Source of the DNA: Xenopus tropicalis
Lineage: Eukaryota; Chordata; Amphibia; Anura; Pipidae
Direction of reading: 5' to 3'
Assembly: GCF_000004195.4 (NCBI RefSeq)
Contig: NC_030677.2
Location: 65,558,222 to 65,622,221 of the forward strand
Length of the DNA: 64,000 nucleotides
Both the position numbers and the translations under genes were made by a program. Below the pieces are notes generated by a model, which did no database searches, had not been told where the DNA came from, and saw only the letters and a program-made list of their open reading frames with translations. Of this stretch, positions 31,559 to 43,812 are shown one piece after another; position 1 is the first letter of the stretch; each line of letters starts with the position of its first letter.

Positions 31559-31638
31559 GCAAGAACTCTGGAACAGAATTATGTGGCATTTATTATTATC
31601 ACTTTACTATTTATCTTATATTCATTTTTGTGAAGGAA
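31559..31638 (+). CDS. Candidate first coding exon encoding a signal peptide (host gene, partial)
   Basis: A T-rich tract ending GGTTTAATAG (acceptor AG at 31557-31558) precedes 22 nt of leader, then ATG at 31581. The 19 codons encode MWHLLLSLYYLSYIHFCEG, a strongly hydrophobic signal-peptide-like segment. The exon ends at a consensus donor, GTAAGT (31639-31644), in phase 1, the usual phase after signal-peptide exons of Ig-type and other extracellular proteins. This fits a secreted or membrane protein whose 5' UTR exon lies upstream and whose mature part is encoded further downstream. I could not identify the next exon or the gene. It is short, so chance cannot be excluded. Confidence 0.4.
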
Positions 31639-31644
31639 GTAAGT

Positions 31645-33446
31645 GACAAATTGTTTTCTGAGTAAAAGAAATCCTTTCCTAGAAGCTTGGGCTGTGTTGT
31701 CCCTTGCATAAAAATACCTCTACTGCTTGGGAATGTGTGGCTTCCAATGAAGCCTAATAATGATTTGATTTGGATTTACTTAGATACAGAGAAGTGGTTT
31801 CATTTGGAAATAAGTTAAATCACTGGAAAATAAGTGTTTTTTAAAGTTGTAACAACAACAAAACAACAGACAAATTTTGCAAGAAGTTTTTACATTTATC
31901 TTTATTCTTCTACAGTGCTACTGATTATAAAAAGCACTATATGCAGACTCATTTATTCCGTAAATAAATTACATTTTCAGAACAAGTCAGAATTTATGAA
32001 ATACATTATAACAACCACCTGCACTATATACCCCAAACATGTTGGTGTCTCCAATATCTATCTATCTATATATCATTTATCTATCTATCATTTATCTATC
32101 TATCTATCATCTATCTATCTATTTATCTATATAAACATAATCATCACACATTTAATTTATAGGACCTACATCAAATAGGTTGTTGGGTGAGAGTTAAAAG
32201 ACCAAGTCCAAGTTTTTATAATGACTCACTAATGGCTCCCAAGCTTGACTCTTTGCAGTATAATATAAGGACACATGTATGTTTGCAAGTGTAGCGAGCA
32301 TAGTGCAATTTTGAGCCATGGCAATTGCCATGTTTTTTTTACCACAATGCATTTTTCCCCCAGAATTCTGGCATCTTTGCAGTTGCAAAGGGACAATGCC
32401 TTTGATGCAATAGTGCTGTGCCTACTGCAACTGTGTCTGATTCACCAAAGTTAACACACTTGCAAATGCACTTTGAAGCCTTCCTGGCCTAATTTCTGGT
32501 GTTTGCACCCTATTCTTTCTGTGCCAATGAACTGCACCAATTGAGATGGTATGGTGAGGGAACCCTGGAGCTAATGCTCAAATAACTGATTCAAAATAAA
32601 AAACCTAGAAGTATCTAATATGTGAAGCAGCCCCCTTGGATGGCCCAAAATATTGGAAAGGGGGCTTGTTAGGTTACACTAGAAAAAGGGGGCAATTTAG
32701 ATTACATCTGATTACCTAGATATTACAGCAAGCCCAATGTAAAGTTGGTTGTTGGAAATATGCAGTAGCTGTCCAAACAAAGGTTCAGATTGAATCTGAT
32801 GACAATAACTTAAGGGAGTTTTCATGTGATAAACACTGATATAAGTGTTCAAACCAAATTTGTCTCAGTATATGTGACTGATATCAGGGATGCCCTAAAG
32901 AAAATATCAGATAATGAAAGGGAACTTGGACTCAGAATTACTGAGAATTACTAAGAATTACTTAACTAGAAGAGTGCCTAAATGGTAAAACAAATTAAGT
33001 GTGAAAAAAGGTGTGGGTAGGATAAATCTGTACAACATCTGGAATTTGGCCACTGCCTTTTGAGGCAAAGGAACCCTGTAGTTACCTCTGGATCAGGTGG
33101 TAGCTCAAGGGTTTCCTCAGTCAATAACCACAGCGCACTTGCGTCTAAAATATCAGATGCGCACATCACTCTCATGCCAAACAATCACACCAACTAGACT
33201 AAGAAAACTTTTAGTGCAATTGCATCCAATTTAGATTAAAGTACAAGTATAATTGTGTTCATTTTGACTCATTAGCTGCAGCTGCAAAACTCCCCCTGGT
33301 GAGAGCAACAATGTTGGAATTCTGGTGGAAAACAATTGCACTTTGCTCATTGTACACAGCAGTTATAGCAATTGGATACCAAACCTAAGTAAAACTAAAG
33401 GAATTTTATGTGACTTGATATAAGTGATTTTTACAGTGATATATTT
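31645..33446. other. Gene-free stretch with a (TCTA)n microsatellite
   Basis: (TCTA)n interrupted by TCATT units lies at about 32055-32132. The rest is AT-rich without recognised features. It may be intronic if the 31559-31638 exon is real. Confidence 0.5.
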
Positions 33447-33482
33447 GATGATGATGATGATGATGATTATTATTATTATTAA
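33447..33482. repeat. (GAT)n/(TAT)n microsatellite
   Basis: Six GAT units are followed by TTATTATTATTA. Confidence 0.8.
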
Positions 33483-33790
33483 TATAAATTTCCTTAATTT
33501 ATAAATTATTTTACAAAATTCCAGTTGCTTTGTAATGTAAGTTGATTAAATATACAAAATAATTGTGATACACATAAATGACCTAAATGTATTAACTGAT
33601 AAGTGAAATGTAAAACAAAAAACTAAAAGTTGGAAAGTGGGGGTGCAATAACCCCAAAGAAAACCTAGGCTATCTACCACACTCAGTCCCAGGGGCGCTT
33701 CTGCCATTAGGCGAGTTGAGAAACTCGCCTCAGGCGGCAGAAGCGCCCCAGTTAACAGGGGCGGCAAAAAGCCGCTCCTGGTAACTTTAA

Positions 33791-34301
33791 AGTGGACCTG
33801 TCACCCAAACATGAAAATCTGTATAATAAAAGTCCTGTTCAAATTAAACATGAAACCCAAATTCAATTTTTATATTAACACATCCAAACCCATTATAAAG
33901 GCATTTAAAAATCACAGCTTTCAATCATATGTTGCTTGCCCCGCCTTTATGCCTTAGGCATAGAGGCGGGGCAGACAATAACTTTAGCTTTCCATTCAGC
34001 ACTTCCTAGATGTCACTGCACATCTCACTTTTCCCCTCCCTTCTCCTCATCTAATTGTGTAGCCAGTGCATGGGCCTGGGCATCTGGTCCCCCATTCTGG
34101 CACATACACAAGATTTTGGGGTGATACAAAGCTTGCCTTAATAACAGTGTCCACAAAATGGCACCTGCCTGCTTGCTTTGAGTAATTCCAAGATGGAAGG
34201 AAACAAGATTTATATTATTTATATAATAAGTAAAGTTTATTTTGCTCAACTAACAATATAGAAAATAATTTGGACTTATTTCTTAGGATGACAGGTCCGC
34301 T
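33791..34301. mobile_element. TTAA-flanked element, copy 1 (nested)
   Basis: The inverted ends AGTGGACCTGTCACCC and AGCGGACCTGTCATCC (read inward) are flanked by TTAA (33787-33790, 34302-34305), as in piggyBac-type insertions. The non-coding interior includes a hairpin, GCCCCGCCT...AGGCGGGGC (about 33938-33973). It is closely similar to copy 2 at 43813-44328. The short frame at 33936-34124 is not a gene. Confidence 0.8.
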
Positions 34302-34304
34302 TTA

Positions 34305-34378
34305 AGAGCCGAATTTCCGGTTTTTAAACCGGAAATTCGGCTCTTCTAGTGCAGAGAGCGCATTGCGCTCTCTGCACT
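34305..34378. repeat. Two adjacent perfect hairpins
   Basis: Hairpin 1 (34305-34344) has 19-bp arms, AGAGCCGAATTTCCGGTTT, with a 2-nt centre. Hairpin 2 (34348-34378) has 15-bp arms, AGTGCAGAGAGCGCA, with a 1-nt centre. Both belong to the interior of the hAT-like element, next to the TTAA insertion. Confidence 0.85.
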
Positions 34379-34499
34379 AGCGATCTCACCGCCCCTGGAC
34401 CCGCTCCTGCGCTCAGAAGGTAAGCGCTGGGGAGCGGGGGGGCGGCATCCAGGAGCCGCCTCAGGCGGCGATATGCCCAGAATCGCCCCTGCTCAGTCC

Positions 34500-35641
34500 T
34501 TTGAATTTATCTCAGGGTTGAGGTAGGCCAAGATACCAAAATACCACAATAGATACCAAGCTACCACTAACCAGATGACTATTAGTATTAGGATTTCCTT
34601 AAAAAAGTAACAGGAATTAATACAATTCCGTTTTGGAGTCAAGAAATGGATTTCCCCAGAGAGGATGAATGGTTAGTAGACCAGCTGGAAATTGGTTTTG
34701 GTTAGTTCCTGTTTATTTTTATTCTCCTCTATGTACTATACAGTTTGGAACATGATTGATCTTTTTAGTTTTATTATAGCCTCCTGTTAGTCTTTTCTGG
34801 GTTCTTTCTGGGCTCTTTATATATTGTATTTTAAAATATACTCAACCTCAATTTTACATTTTCTTCTGAACTATTCCCCTCCCTTGAAGCAAAAATCAAC
34901 ATCTTTTAGCCTAATGTTATACTTTACAATAATTAAAATCATACTTATCCCGGAACATTTAGAAGTATGAACTTCTTTGTATCTGTTAAACACTCATGTG
35001 TACTCTCAGCCTCTGCATTTCCCTAATATTTAATGCACTGGATAGAATCTGACCAAACGGAAAAGGCTGGACCTCTGCTTCTTTCCAACTAGAAGATACA
35101 GGATTAATAATTTTATGTATAAAGGCAGTATGACTATTGGGAAATTAACATCTCCCAACATGTACTGTAACTACTTTTATTGTGCAGAGAAGGCTTGAAT
35201 GTTTTTCAAGAATTCATACTGAGAAACTGACATGTCACAAACTCATTCATCTCTATAGAGTCTCACAAGGATGCAAAGTGATTTCCACGCCACCACTTGA
35301 GTCAGTTATAGATAATAAAGTCTGCTCAGAATCAAGTTGCATAACATTTGCACAGCAGTGGATAATGGTCATAAGGTCTAAAAGAAAGATTTATTACAGG
35401 TTAAATCTACCATGTGATTTTTACTCATTTAATTTTACCTAGACAAATATTTTTAATCCTGGATATATTTATCTTTTCCAACAATTTTTCATTTCCATCA
35501 AACATTTCACTGCAAAAATTTGTCAAATCTGGTACCTTACTTATATTCTGTTGGTACTGCACAAGATGCGGGAACATTTTCAACTCAAAAGAAATAATAA
35601 AAGAGAGAATTAATAATCTGCATGATAATTTTTTCAACCTA
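34500..35641. other. Gene-free stretch
   Basis: AT-rich. Short frames at 35182-35442 and 35414-35665 have no domains. Confidence 0.45.
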
Positions 35642-36121
35642 GGGGGCCTATTCATTAAAGTATGATTGAGTCTGAATGCTAAAAATTCTTATTTTTTTCT
35701 AACTTTTTGAAATGTGAGTATTTTCTGCAATTTTTTCTTTAATTTCTTTTTCGTACTTTGCGACAATTTGTGCGACAAAAACGTATTTGCCGCAACAAGT
35801 ACGAAAGTTTCGTTATTCATTCAAGCTTCGGTATCGTGACTTTCCTTTGGCCAGGTAGGAGCTGCAGAGTGCCATTGGGTCCTATGGGAGGCTTCCAAAA
35901 TCATGCACTGAAGGTTTAAAGTCAGAAAGTTTTTCGCGCCATTTACGATTGTTCGGATACAAAAATTTCTGAACTTTCATATCGTACCTCGATATTTTCG
36001 TACGACCACGATGCAAATTATCACGCAATTAACGCACATCAGAAATTTTCATATTTAATGAGAATTTTTGCCAATTGTACTATTAAAAGTCTGAAATTCT
36101 GACTTTGATAAATCAGCCCCC
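35642..36121. mobile_element. MITE with GGGGGC..ATT.AT.AAAGT inverted ends
   Basis: The left end GGGGGCCTATTCATTAAAGT pairs with the right end ACTTTGATAAATCAGCCCCC. The interior is rich in TACGA/TTCGTA motifs like the 27256-27736 element, so the two are probably related. Arms are shorter and more decayed. No clean target duplication was seen. Confidence 0.6.
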
Positions 36122-37419
36122 AGGTCTAACTCATATAGGTAAACTATTCCTCACCAATTTCTAGTGTTTATAAAGCTTGCCAAACAAACAGATCTCTGTC
36201 TGAATTTGGCACCTACATGCTGGGTCGAATTGGGCTGATCTGATTGTTAGCCGGGAAGCCAGCTATCTTTTCACACTGTGGGCCTAAGACACCCATCAGA
36301 CAACAACTGCATCAATGTATTCATAAAGTCCTCATCAAACAGGATTTTAAAACCTGCTCGATAGCTAGCCGGCCATACATGGGCCAATAAACTGCAGGCT
36401 CAATTCAGGGGCCTTGTTGGCAGCTTAACATATGGCCACCTTAACTATGAAGTGGAATCAGTTGTGTGGCAAAAGTAATGCCACAAATTATGTACTTATG
36501 TACTTACCCGTAGTTCATGAACCAAGGGTTATGTGGTTCAATACAAATTCATAACCATGCATAAGAACCAGTAGGTTGCAACATGAGTGAACAAGGAATA
36601 AGCAATCATGTGTTTATTCACAGAAGAGCAGAGAATTTTAGATCAAATTCAGGCCTCTCACTAGGGAAAATTAAGGACAACAAAGTCAAAAGTCAAGACA
36701 GAGGTCAGTGAGTAGGCAAATCATAGGAACAGTTAGGGGGTAAGGACAGTCTGAGAGCACAAAATTGAATGAAAAAGAAAAGGCAAGATCCAGAGCAGGT
36801 CTGGACAGAAATATGGAAAATATAAAGTGTTTTGCATTTCTTGGCAGCTTAATGCACAGAATGTCTTAATGCCCTATATATATTGATAAGGGGTGAGTGC
36901 AGAGGATCTCTTGTTGCTGTCTGTATGAAATTGGAAATACATAAGCTCAGACAGATTAGATAATATGAAGCCTCCGAAGTAAAGCTCATAAAGACAGGTC
37001 ACAATTAACTGGCAGGAAGGAACTGACACTGCTGGAGGCAGACAGGCATAACCAGGCACTGGGAAAAGCAGAGAGACAGACAGGGACCTACACTGGAAGA
37101 GGCAGATAGATAGACAAGGAACAGATACTTTGACAACACAAGAAGCAAGGTGCTGATACGAAAGAGACAAATGCAATGTCAGGGACAGACAAACTGTGAA
37201 GCAGTATAAAAAAGACAAGTGAAAAGAGTCAGAACCAAACCAAGATAAATGTGCTGATACCAGGGACTTATTCAAAATGAACTAGCAGAGAGGAACCAGA
37301 ATTGTTGGTTTAGTAAGCCTGACAGGTACTGCCTCTAGCTATGGCAAATCAGATAATATAATCAAGCAGGCACTAGGCACCAATATAGGGCAGATGCCCT
37401 TTAATCATGTCAAGTTTTT
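36122..37419. other. Gene-free; purine-rich repeat-like sequence
   Basis: About 36590-37320 is a purine-rich sequence full of ACAGGCA/AGGCAG/GACAGAC words. A similar composition occurs at about 62080-62250, so it may be an old interspersed repeat. The minus-strand 133-codon frame reflects this bias and is not a gene. Confidence 0.4.
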
Positions 37420-37593
37420 AGAAACTTTTTGATACAGCAAAGTTTGGTGGATTGTTTCACGAAACGGGCATCAAAATTTGCCTTGTAAAAATTTGTCGTG
37501 CAACAAAAAAATTCCGCCAATGTCAAAAAATTGTCGCCTGCATCAAAAAAAAATTTCCGCCCAAGCAAAACGGGACAGATTCACTCATCACTA
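37420..37593. mobile_element. hAT-like MITE family A, truncated
   Basis: The right part and end (AAACGGGACAGATTCACTC, then ATCACTA) match family A. The TAGTGATG left end is missing. Confidence 0.6.
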
Positions 37594-39022
37594 CTTACAG
37601 ACTAAATACCCTTTATTATTTAAAAAACACAGACCATAACATAGATCAGCAATGTAGGGCTTGGAAGTGAAAGAGAAAACACTTAATCAAAATGTATTCA
37701 TTAAATTAAATTACCAAACATTTTATTTACATTTTGTTCATGTAGAATTGGGCAGAAACCCAGTGTTTATTACATTTTATTGTCCCTATCTGGCTGCCAT
37801 TTGCACCTGGAGCTAAAAATTTGCTCATTACTACTGGTTACATAAACTTGGGTTGGAAAGACTGAAAAATAAAGTATTAATACTTTATATTTTAGTTGCA
37901 TAGAAATACAATTAACTTAGAGTCATAACTTCACTAACATATAACTTGGTGACTTTCATTCCAAAGTAACAGATTCTGTTAACGTAGATTTAACGTAAGA
38001 TTTAAAAAGCTCCATCACACCATGAAATGAGAAACTAATATTTTTTGAGGTTAAATACACTGAGCAGATAAGTCATTTGCGTGTGGTGTGAAGGTCTTGA
38101 GAAAACACAATGATTAATGTTTACAGGTGGCACAAAGTGTCTGTAATCTTTTTAAGGCAACACCATGTGTGATGCACCGCTACACACCTAGGGGCATATT
38201 TCTTTTGATGATGAGGTTCAAACCCTGCTACAGGAAGCACAGCACCCTAATCATTCCGCAGGCTTCCAAACATTGCTGTGTTTATTGTATTTCCAGACCA
38301 CACAGAAGACAGACATTTGGAGAACAAGTGAAATCCTGAATGTAAAGGAAGTGTTCCTTTTAACACCTTCACTGTACTGCAAAGATCTCCATTGCTGATT
38401 TGGTTTAGAAAAAAAACATTTAATTCATGAGCTTTTATTCTTCTATACATTCCCAGAATAAACAGGACATGAGCATTCCTAGAGAGCTCAACATATTTTG
38501 ATAAAGATTAATGATTAATGATGTAATTACATACTGCAAAGGAATTAGCATCACAGCAAAACATGTTTTTATCCTACATTAGCGCTATTTTTAAGGATGT
38601 TTCACCACAATGGTAATTAAGCAATTAACAATTAAAAGCAAACTGCTGGATTCAAGATCTGGAAAGTTTCCTTGCAAGACATACAAACAGCAGTCATTCT
38701 TTAACACATGCTGAAGAAATGTAATTGTATCCTTATTGGAATGGGAACAGAGATCCACTAATAATATAATACGCAACCTCCAGGCTTACCATCATGGCAA
38801 AATGGAGTTAATTTAATGTATTTATGTGCATGGTGGTAAAGTGGTTAGCTTTGTTGTCATGCCTCACTGCGGTTTTTAGCTTTGATTATGATTGAGGCAT
38901 TATCTATGTCTTTGCATTGGATCTCTCTGGGTGCTTGAATGCCTTTCCATGTTCCAAGGTAGGTTAACTGGCTTCTGACAAACCTTACTCTGATTTGTTT
39001 GTGTGTGTGTGGTGCATGTGTG

Positions 39023-39054
<32 letters not shown>

Positions 39055-39279
39055 GTGCATGTGTGTATATGTGGGTGGTTGGGGCAAGGATTAATATGAA
39101 TGACTAAACATTCTTTGCAATGCGCTTCAAAACATGCCAGCACTGTACAAATAAAGAACATAATACTGAATTATTTAGTTATATTATTCTGAAACTAGGG
39201 TGTCCACTTCATGTGGGACAGGTAGAAGGACTGACTATAATTAATGCATAACCATGGATAAAGTGTATAGTCTTTTGAA
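37594..39279. other. Gene-free stretch with a (GT)n array
   Basis: At 38998-39072, (GT)n is interrupted by two copies of a GTGGTGCATGTGTGTATAT unit. The remainder is AT-rich with no recognised gene. Confidence 0.5.
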
Positions 39280-39507
39280 TAGTGATGAGCAAATCTGTTC
39301 CGCCACAAAATATGCAAAACTGCTGAGAAATTTGCTATGTGCAGCTAATGAAAAAGTTGCAAAACTTTTTTGGATGCAACCGCAACTTTCTCCTCACCGT
39401 GTGAATTTTTGTCACAGCAGATTTTTGTGTTAGTTTCACGAAAAAAATAGCGAAATGCGGAATTTCGCAGCGAATCCATGCCTGGTGAAAAGTTTTACTC
39501 ATCACTA
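39280..39507. mobile_element. hAT-like MITE family A
   Basis: TAGTGATGAGC...CTCATCACTA is flanked by CTTTTGAA (39272-39279) and CTTTTGGA (39508-39515), an 8-bp duplication with one change. The interior GCGAATCCATGCCTGGTGAA matches the copies at 42-280 and 1403-1653. Confidence 0.8.
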
Positions 39508-40278
39508 CTTTTGGACATTCTGTTGCTCAGGATGCTGGCATGCAAACATACCCTCTTGCAATTATATATTTACCTATTACAAACATGAATCCTCACTGTA
39601 AATCTATGTTCAGTGAAAAAGAACTCACATGGCCTTATTTAAAAGAATACTGTCATGCTTTTTTCAAAACATGTCGGTTAATAGAGTTTCTCCAGCAGAA
39701 TCCTGCATTTAAATTTTTTTTATATTTAGTTTTGAAATTTCACATGAGACTAGCCATATTTTTTACTTCCCAGGAGGGCACAGCCATGTGACCTGTGCTC
39801 TGATAAACTTCAGACATACTTTACTACTGAGCTGCAAGTTAGACTGATATCATCCCCCTCCCAGCAGCAGAACAATGGGAAGGGAGCAAGATAGCAGCTC
39901 CCAGTAGATATCAGAATAGCACTCAATAGTAAGAAATCCAAGTCTGGCTTGGGACTCCTCCAGTTACATGGGAGTAGGAGAAACAATAGGTGCACAGTAC
40001 ACTGAGATGGCTGCCTACACACCAATATTACAACTAAAAAAAATACGTGTTGATTTAAGAATAAAATGTTAAATGGTGAATTAGTGAATTATTTGCTATG
40101 TAAACAGTGTAATTTAGAAATAGTATACCATAAAAATCAGTCTTATACTTTAAGCTATAAAGTTACATAGTAGCTGAAATAGACAATGTCCATCAAGTTA
40201 AACATTTTGCTTAAGTAAATATCTAACTTCTAGTCATATTTTCCGACTCCAAAAGGGCAGAGTAGTAAGAATATATTT
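39508..40278. other. Gene-free, with a CR1-tail remnant
   Basis: About 40160-40215 (AAAGTTACATAGTAGCTGAA, then ATGTCCATCAAGTTAA) is a minus-strand CR1-like 3' tail. The rest is AT-rich. The 83-codon frame at 39540-39791 has no domain. Confidence 0.45.
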
Positions 40279-40597
40279 CAGGTATGGGACCTGTTATCCA
40301 GAATGCTCAGGACCCAGGGCTTTCTGGATGAGAAGGTTTTCTGTAATTCAGATCTCCATACATTAGGTCTACAGAAAAATCATTTAAACATCATCATTTA
40401 AAGAAACCCAAGAGGATTGTTTTGCCACCAATAAGGATTAATTATATCTTAGTTGGGATCAAGTACAATGTACTGTTTAGAGATAAAGAAATAATTTCTA
40501 AAAATTATAATAAATTTTCTATAATGGAGTCTATGGAAAATGGTCTTCCTGTCATTCAGAATTTTCTGGATGTTTCCAGATAAAGGATCCCTTTTAG
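40279..40597. mobile_element. MITE family B, full length
   Basis: It starts CAGGTATGGGACCTGTTATC and ends CCAGATAAAGGATCCCTTTT. It contains CAAGAGGATTGTTTTGCC and TTAGTTGGGATCAAGTACAA, shared with the other copies in inverse orientation. Confidence 0.7.
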
Positions 40598-40974
40598 AAG
40601 ACTTTAGAAGACTGCCCCTTTTGCATTTTGCATGATTATGCAATTAAACCTAGCAATACCCACAGCCTGAAATATAGAGGTGTTTCAGGTATTTTGTTAT
40701 ACCATGTGTATGTATAAGAGGCAGGGTTGCACTGGGCTGGCGGGACACTGGGGAAAAAAACAGAGCCCTGGTCCTTGTGGGCCCACCAAACAAGACTCGA
40801 TCCCTGCCTGGGCCCCCATTGCTCCCCCGCTGCCCTCTTCTACCATTCGCGGCAAAAGTAAGTATAAGGTGAACATGGGGGGAAGGGGCTGGCAGTCGGA
40901 GAGCAGGCAGGCGAGAGGGAGTGTGGGGTTCCTGGGGAATAGCAGCTCCAGTGGGCCTTGCGCACCCCAGTCCA
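40598..40974. other. Gene-free, GC-richer patch
   Basis: About 40720-40975 (GGTTGCACTGGGCTGGCGGG ... CCAGTCCAACCCTG) is bounded by inverted words GGTTGCACTGG/CCAGTCCAACC and is probably another decayed MITE. The frames across it (40680-41192 and antisense) mix several repeats and are not genes. Confidence 0.4.
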
Positions 40975-41380
40975 ACCCTGATAATAGGGGACTACTTTGT
41001 CTTGTAGATTGTAAGCTCTTTTGGGCAGGGCTCTCTTCACCTCTTGTATCGGTTATTGATTGCTTTATATCAGGGGTGGGCAAAATTTTTGGCTCACGGG
41101 CCACATTTACTCACCCCCGGGCCGGACCGGGCCAGGGTGGGCCCCCTTCTCTCTTTAATTCCGGCGCGCCAATGACACCAAGTCTCGCGTGATGAGACTT
41201 GGCGTCGTCGGCGGGCCGGATTAAAAAGGCAAAGGGGCCGGATGTGGCCCGCGGGCCGTAGTTTGCCCACCCCTGCTTTATATGTTACTCTGTATGAAAC
41301 CCACTTATTGTACAGCGCTGCGGAATATGTTGGCGCTTTATAAATAAATGTTAATAATAATAATAATAATAATAAGGTAG
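40975..41380 (-). repeat. Interspersed repeat family C, interrupted
   Basis: AGATTGTAAGCTCTTTTGGG ... TGATTGCTTTATAT resumes after a hAT insertion as GTTACTCTGTATG ... ACAGCGCTGCGGAATATGTT and GGCGCTTTATAAATAAATG, then (AAT)n. It is the reverse of the 22920-23100 copy. Confidence 0.75.
41071..41275. mobile_element. hAT-like MITE with CAGGGGTGGGCAAA ends
   Basis: The perfect inverted end CAGGGGTGGGCAAA ... TTTGCCCACCCCTG is flanked by an exact 8-bp duplication, CTTTATAT (41063-41070, 41276-41283). A GGGCCACA/GTGGCCCGCGGGCC interior is typical of widespread vertebrate hAT MITEs. It lies inside the family C repeat. Confidence 0.88.
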
Positions 41381-41383
41381 AAA

Positions 41384-41931
41384 CTGGCATCACTTGTTAG
41401 ATATCTTCTGTACAAGACAGTGCAGTCTTTTGGTGCTATACAAATGCTAGTCATTACTTCCAAGCATACCATGTGATTGAAGGACTGATTCAGGAAGTTT
41501 TACAAAATTGTTTTTTTTTTCAAGCTAGAGAGCTTTTTCCACCAGTGCCATGTATACAAATGTTTGCTTATACCTCTCATACGAGTGCCCTGATACTCAA
41601 AAAAAGTCAACTCCTTTAAAAAATAAATGTGTTAATACACATAATAAATACCTTTCTCAGAGGACTGTTGACTCAACATTCCTTAGAGAACAATTTACCC
41701 TGTAATAAAGTATTTTACTGTCAACACCAGTTCTCTGCTTCCTGTCCAAAGTTTATAGGGGAAGTTGTTTAGGACACCCTCATTTTCTCATAAAGTGTAG
41801 CTTATCCAGGATGTAAACATGCCAGATAAGACAACAAAGATGGAAAAGTAAAAGGGTGATTCAATGAAAAATTATCAGTTTCATCTAAAAGCATTCCATC
41901 ATCACTCAGATCCAGTTTCCCTGTATATCAC

Positions 41932-41963
<32 letters not shown>

Positions 41964-43419
41964 ACAAGGTGCAGTGCAACTGTTAGGGCCATAGCCCTAC
42001 ATTACACAGTTTCCCCTTGCACGGGTTTAGTCTTTGTTGATGTGATTTCTTCACAAAGACCAGTGGTTCTTTTATGGAAGGAACCAAGATTCAGTCTATT
42101 TGCAGTCTATGAAAGATCTACTTTCCAATTTGCCCCAAAACAATGCAATAATTTTTTATCCAGTATTGTATAATTAAAAATGACACAACTATCCTCTACT
42201 TTGAAAATGGTACTGGCATGTGTGAAGTTTCTACAGGACCATGGCAGTATCCCGGTATCACTTTGGTTGGCTGGCGGAAACAATAGTTTCTCTTGAAAAA
42301 ATATATGCCAGCACAAGGCTACCCGCACCGGGAGGGAGCTCATAGGAGGGAAGGATATAGGGGAGTCACTGCTTCTACGCCATGCGCATGGGCATAATGA
42401 GCAAGCGGGGGAAATTTGCTCATTATGTGCGTCATATTCATTTGTCAAAATGTGTCTGGGTTCTGAGTAGACATTCTCCTAAATCTTAACCACCTGGCCT
42501 TTAGGCTGGGCCCCCAACCATGGTTCTAAGCCCTAATAGGGGAACCAGCCCCAAAATTTGGGAACCATTGCCATTAGATAATTTTACACTAGGTTGCTGT
42601 TTTTGTTCTTTTGCACTCTTGCAAAATGTAGTTCTGATAACCCCTAGTGGGCTGGTCCTTTTGTTTAAGGTTGTTTTCTGAGTAGCTTTGCACTGATAAC
42701 AACATGAAACACAACAAATATCTTTGGTTGCTATGAGCATATCATTTGGTTGCTATGAGCTACTATGCCCAAAACACTTTAGAGCTCATTTACATGTACA
42801 AGTGCAGTGAGCAAAGTGCCATTTTAAAACACAATCACCTTGTTTTTCCCATAATGCAGTATTTTTAATGCAGCCATTATGTCAAAATTTGAATTTTTTT
42901 TTCAAATGGGACAAATATTAAAGTCATGGGTATATTTAAGTCATATAAGTCAGGTTGGTATAATTTAGAATAAGGTTTAGTATAAGGTTTAACAGGCAAC
43001 TGACTGCAGGAAAACTTTCACAATAACCCCTATGGTGTTAATACATTGAACCATACACTTAAAATAAGTATATACTATTGTGATTTCAAATGTATTTCAT
43101 TAGAAAGAATAATATAAAATGGCCATATCCTTAATTTATTTTCCACTGCTATTTTCCACAAGCCTCAGTATCCGTAGCTAGCGATCAGATGGCTAAGGAT
43201 AATGATAAATATAGTTTGGCAACAACTGCTGAGCCACCTGTAAAGGTGGCTATGCACAGGTCAGTAAAAGCTGCTGACCCAGTCGCTACAGGTTTGCAGG
43301 TTGCCGACCCTTGTATGGGGCACCCAATGTATCTGTCAGACCAATATCTGGCTGAAAATAATCCTATGAATTGGACAGGTTTAAAAATCTCCTTGGGCTA
43401 AGAATGCATCAGCAGGAAG
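41384..43419. other. Gene-free stretch with a (GAT)n array
   Basis: (GAT)n lies at about 41933-41962. A hAT-like end fragment (TTTGGGAACCATTG) is at about 42558-42571. Frames at 42107-42448 and 42501-42740 (minus) and 43189-43401 (plus) show no domains. Confidence 0.45.
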
Positions 43420-43640
43420 ATGTGATCCTTGTCAATGGGGGTTGTTCTAGGCAAAGTCAAGTCATATTTTCAAGTTTGTAAACACGACAATTTGAGCTAT
43501 TCAAATTTTTTTATTCGAACGAGTTTTCCATGATAATGATTAAGCAAGCATTCAAGTTTTTTTTTGCAAGTTTATTCGATTTAAAAAAAAAACTCTCCAA
43601 TTCACAAACTTGAAAATTGATAAATAAGCTCATAAATGTG
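43420..43640. repeat. A/T-rich interspersed repeat, second copy
   Basis: GTCAAGTCATATTTTCAAG, TTATTCGAACGAGTTTTCC and AGTTTATTCGATTTAAAAA occur in the same order as at 16370-16590. Confidence 0.55.
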
Positions 43641-43812
43641 GCCCCTGGGAAATAAACCAGGTAAACAGAAATGTAAAGATCTTTTTTTCAGAGGGGCGTC
43701 CTGCTCAGGGTTGTCCCTATAGACACTTCATAGCTGTTACAATTTGGAATGAGGCCCTGCACCAACAAATATGCCATGATAATAACTTTCTACTGCCTAT
43801 ATCGGTTCTTAA

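Larger units (their letters stand above)
33690..34491. mobile_element. hAT-like element with nested insertion
   Basis: The ends CAGGGGCGCTTCTG (left) and, read inward, CAGGGGCGATTCTG (right) are flanked by a perfect 8-bp duplication, CTCAGTCC (33682-33689, 34492-34499). The left part folds on itself (TTCTGCC...GGCAGAA around GGCGAG/CTCGCC). A TTAA element is nested at 33791-34301. Removing it leaves a GC-rich MITE of about 290 bp. Confidence 0.85.

Noticed and set aside
36874..37275. 133-codon minus-strand frame with hydrophobic start
   Set aside because: Antisense of a purine-rich repeat, which yields Leu/Ser/Cys-rich translations; no splice signals or family.
40680..41192. 170-codon + strand frame
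   Set aside because: It spans a decayed MITE, the family C repeat and a hAT MITE; an artefact of concatenated repeats.
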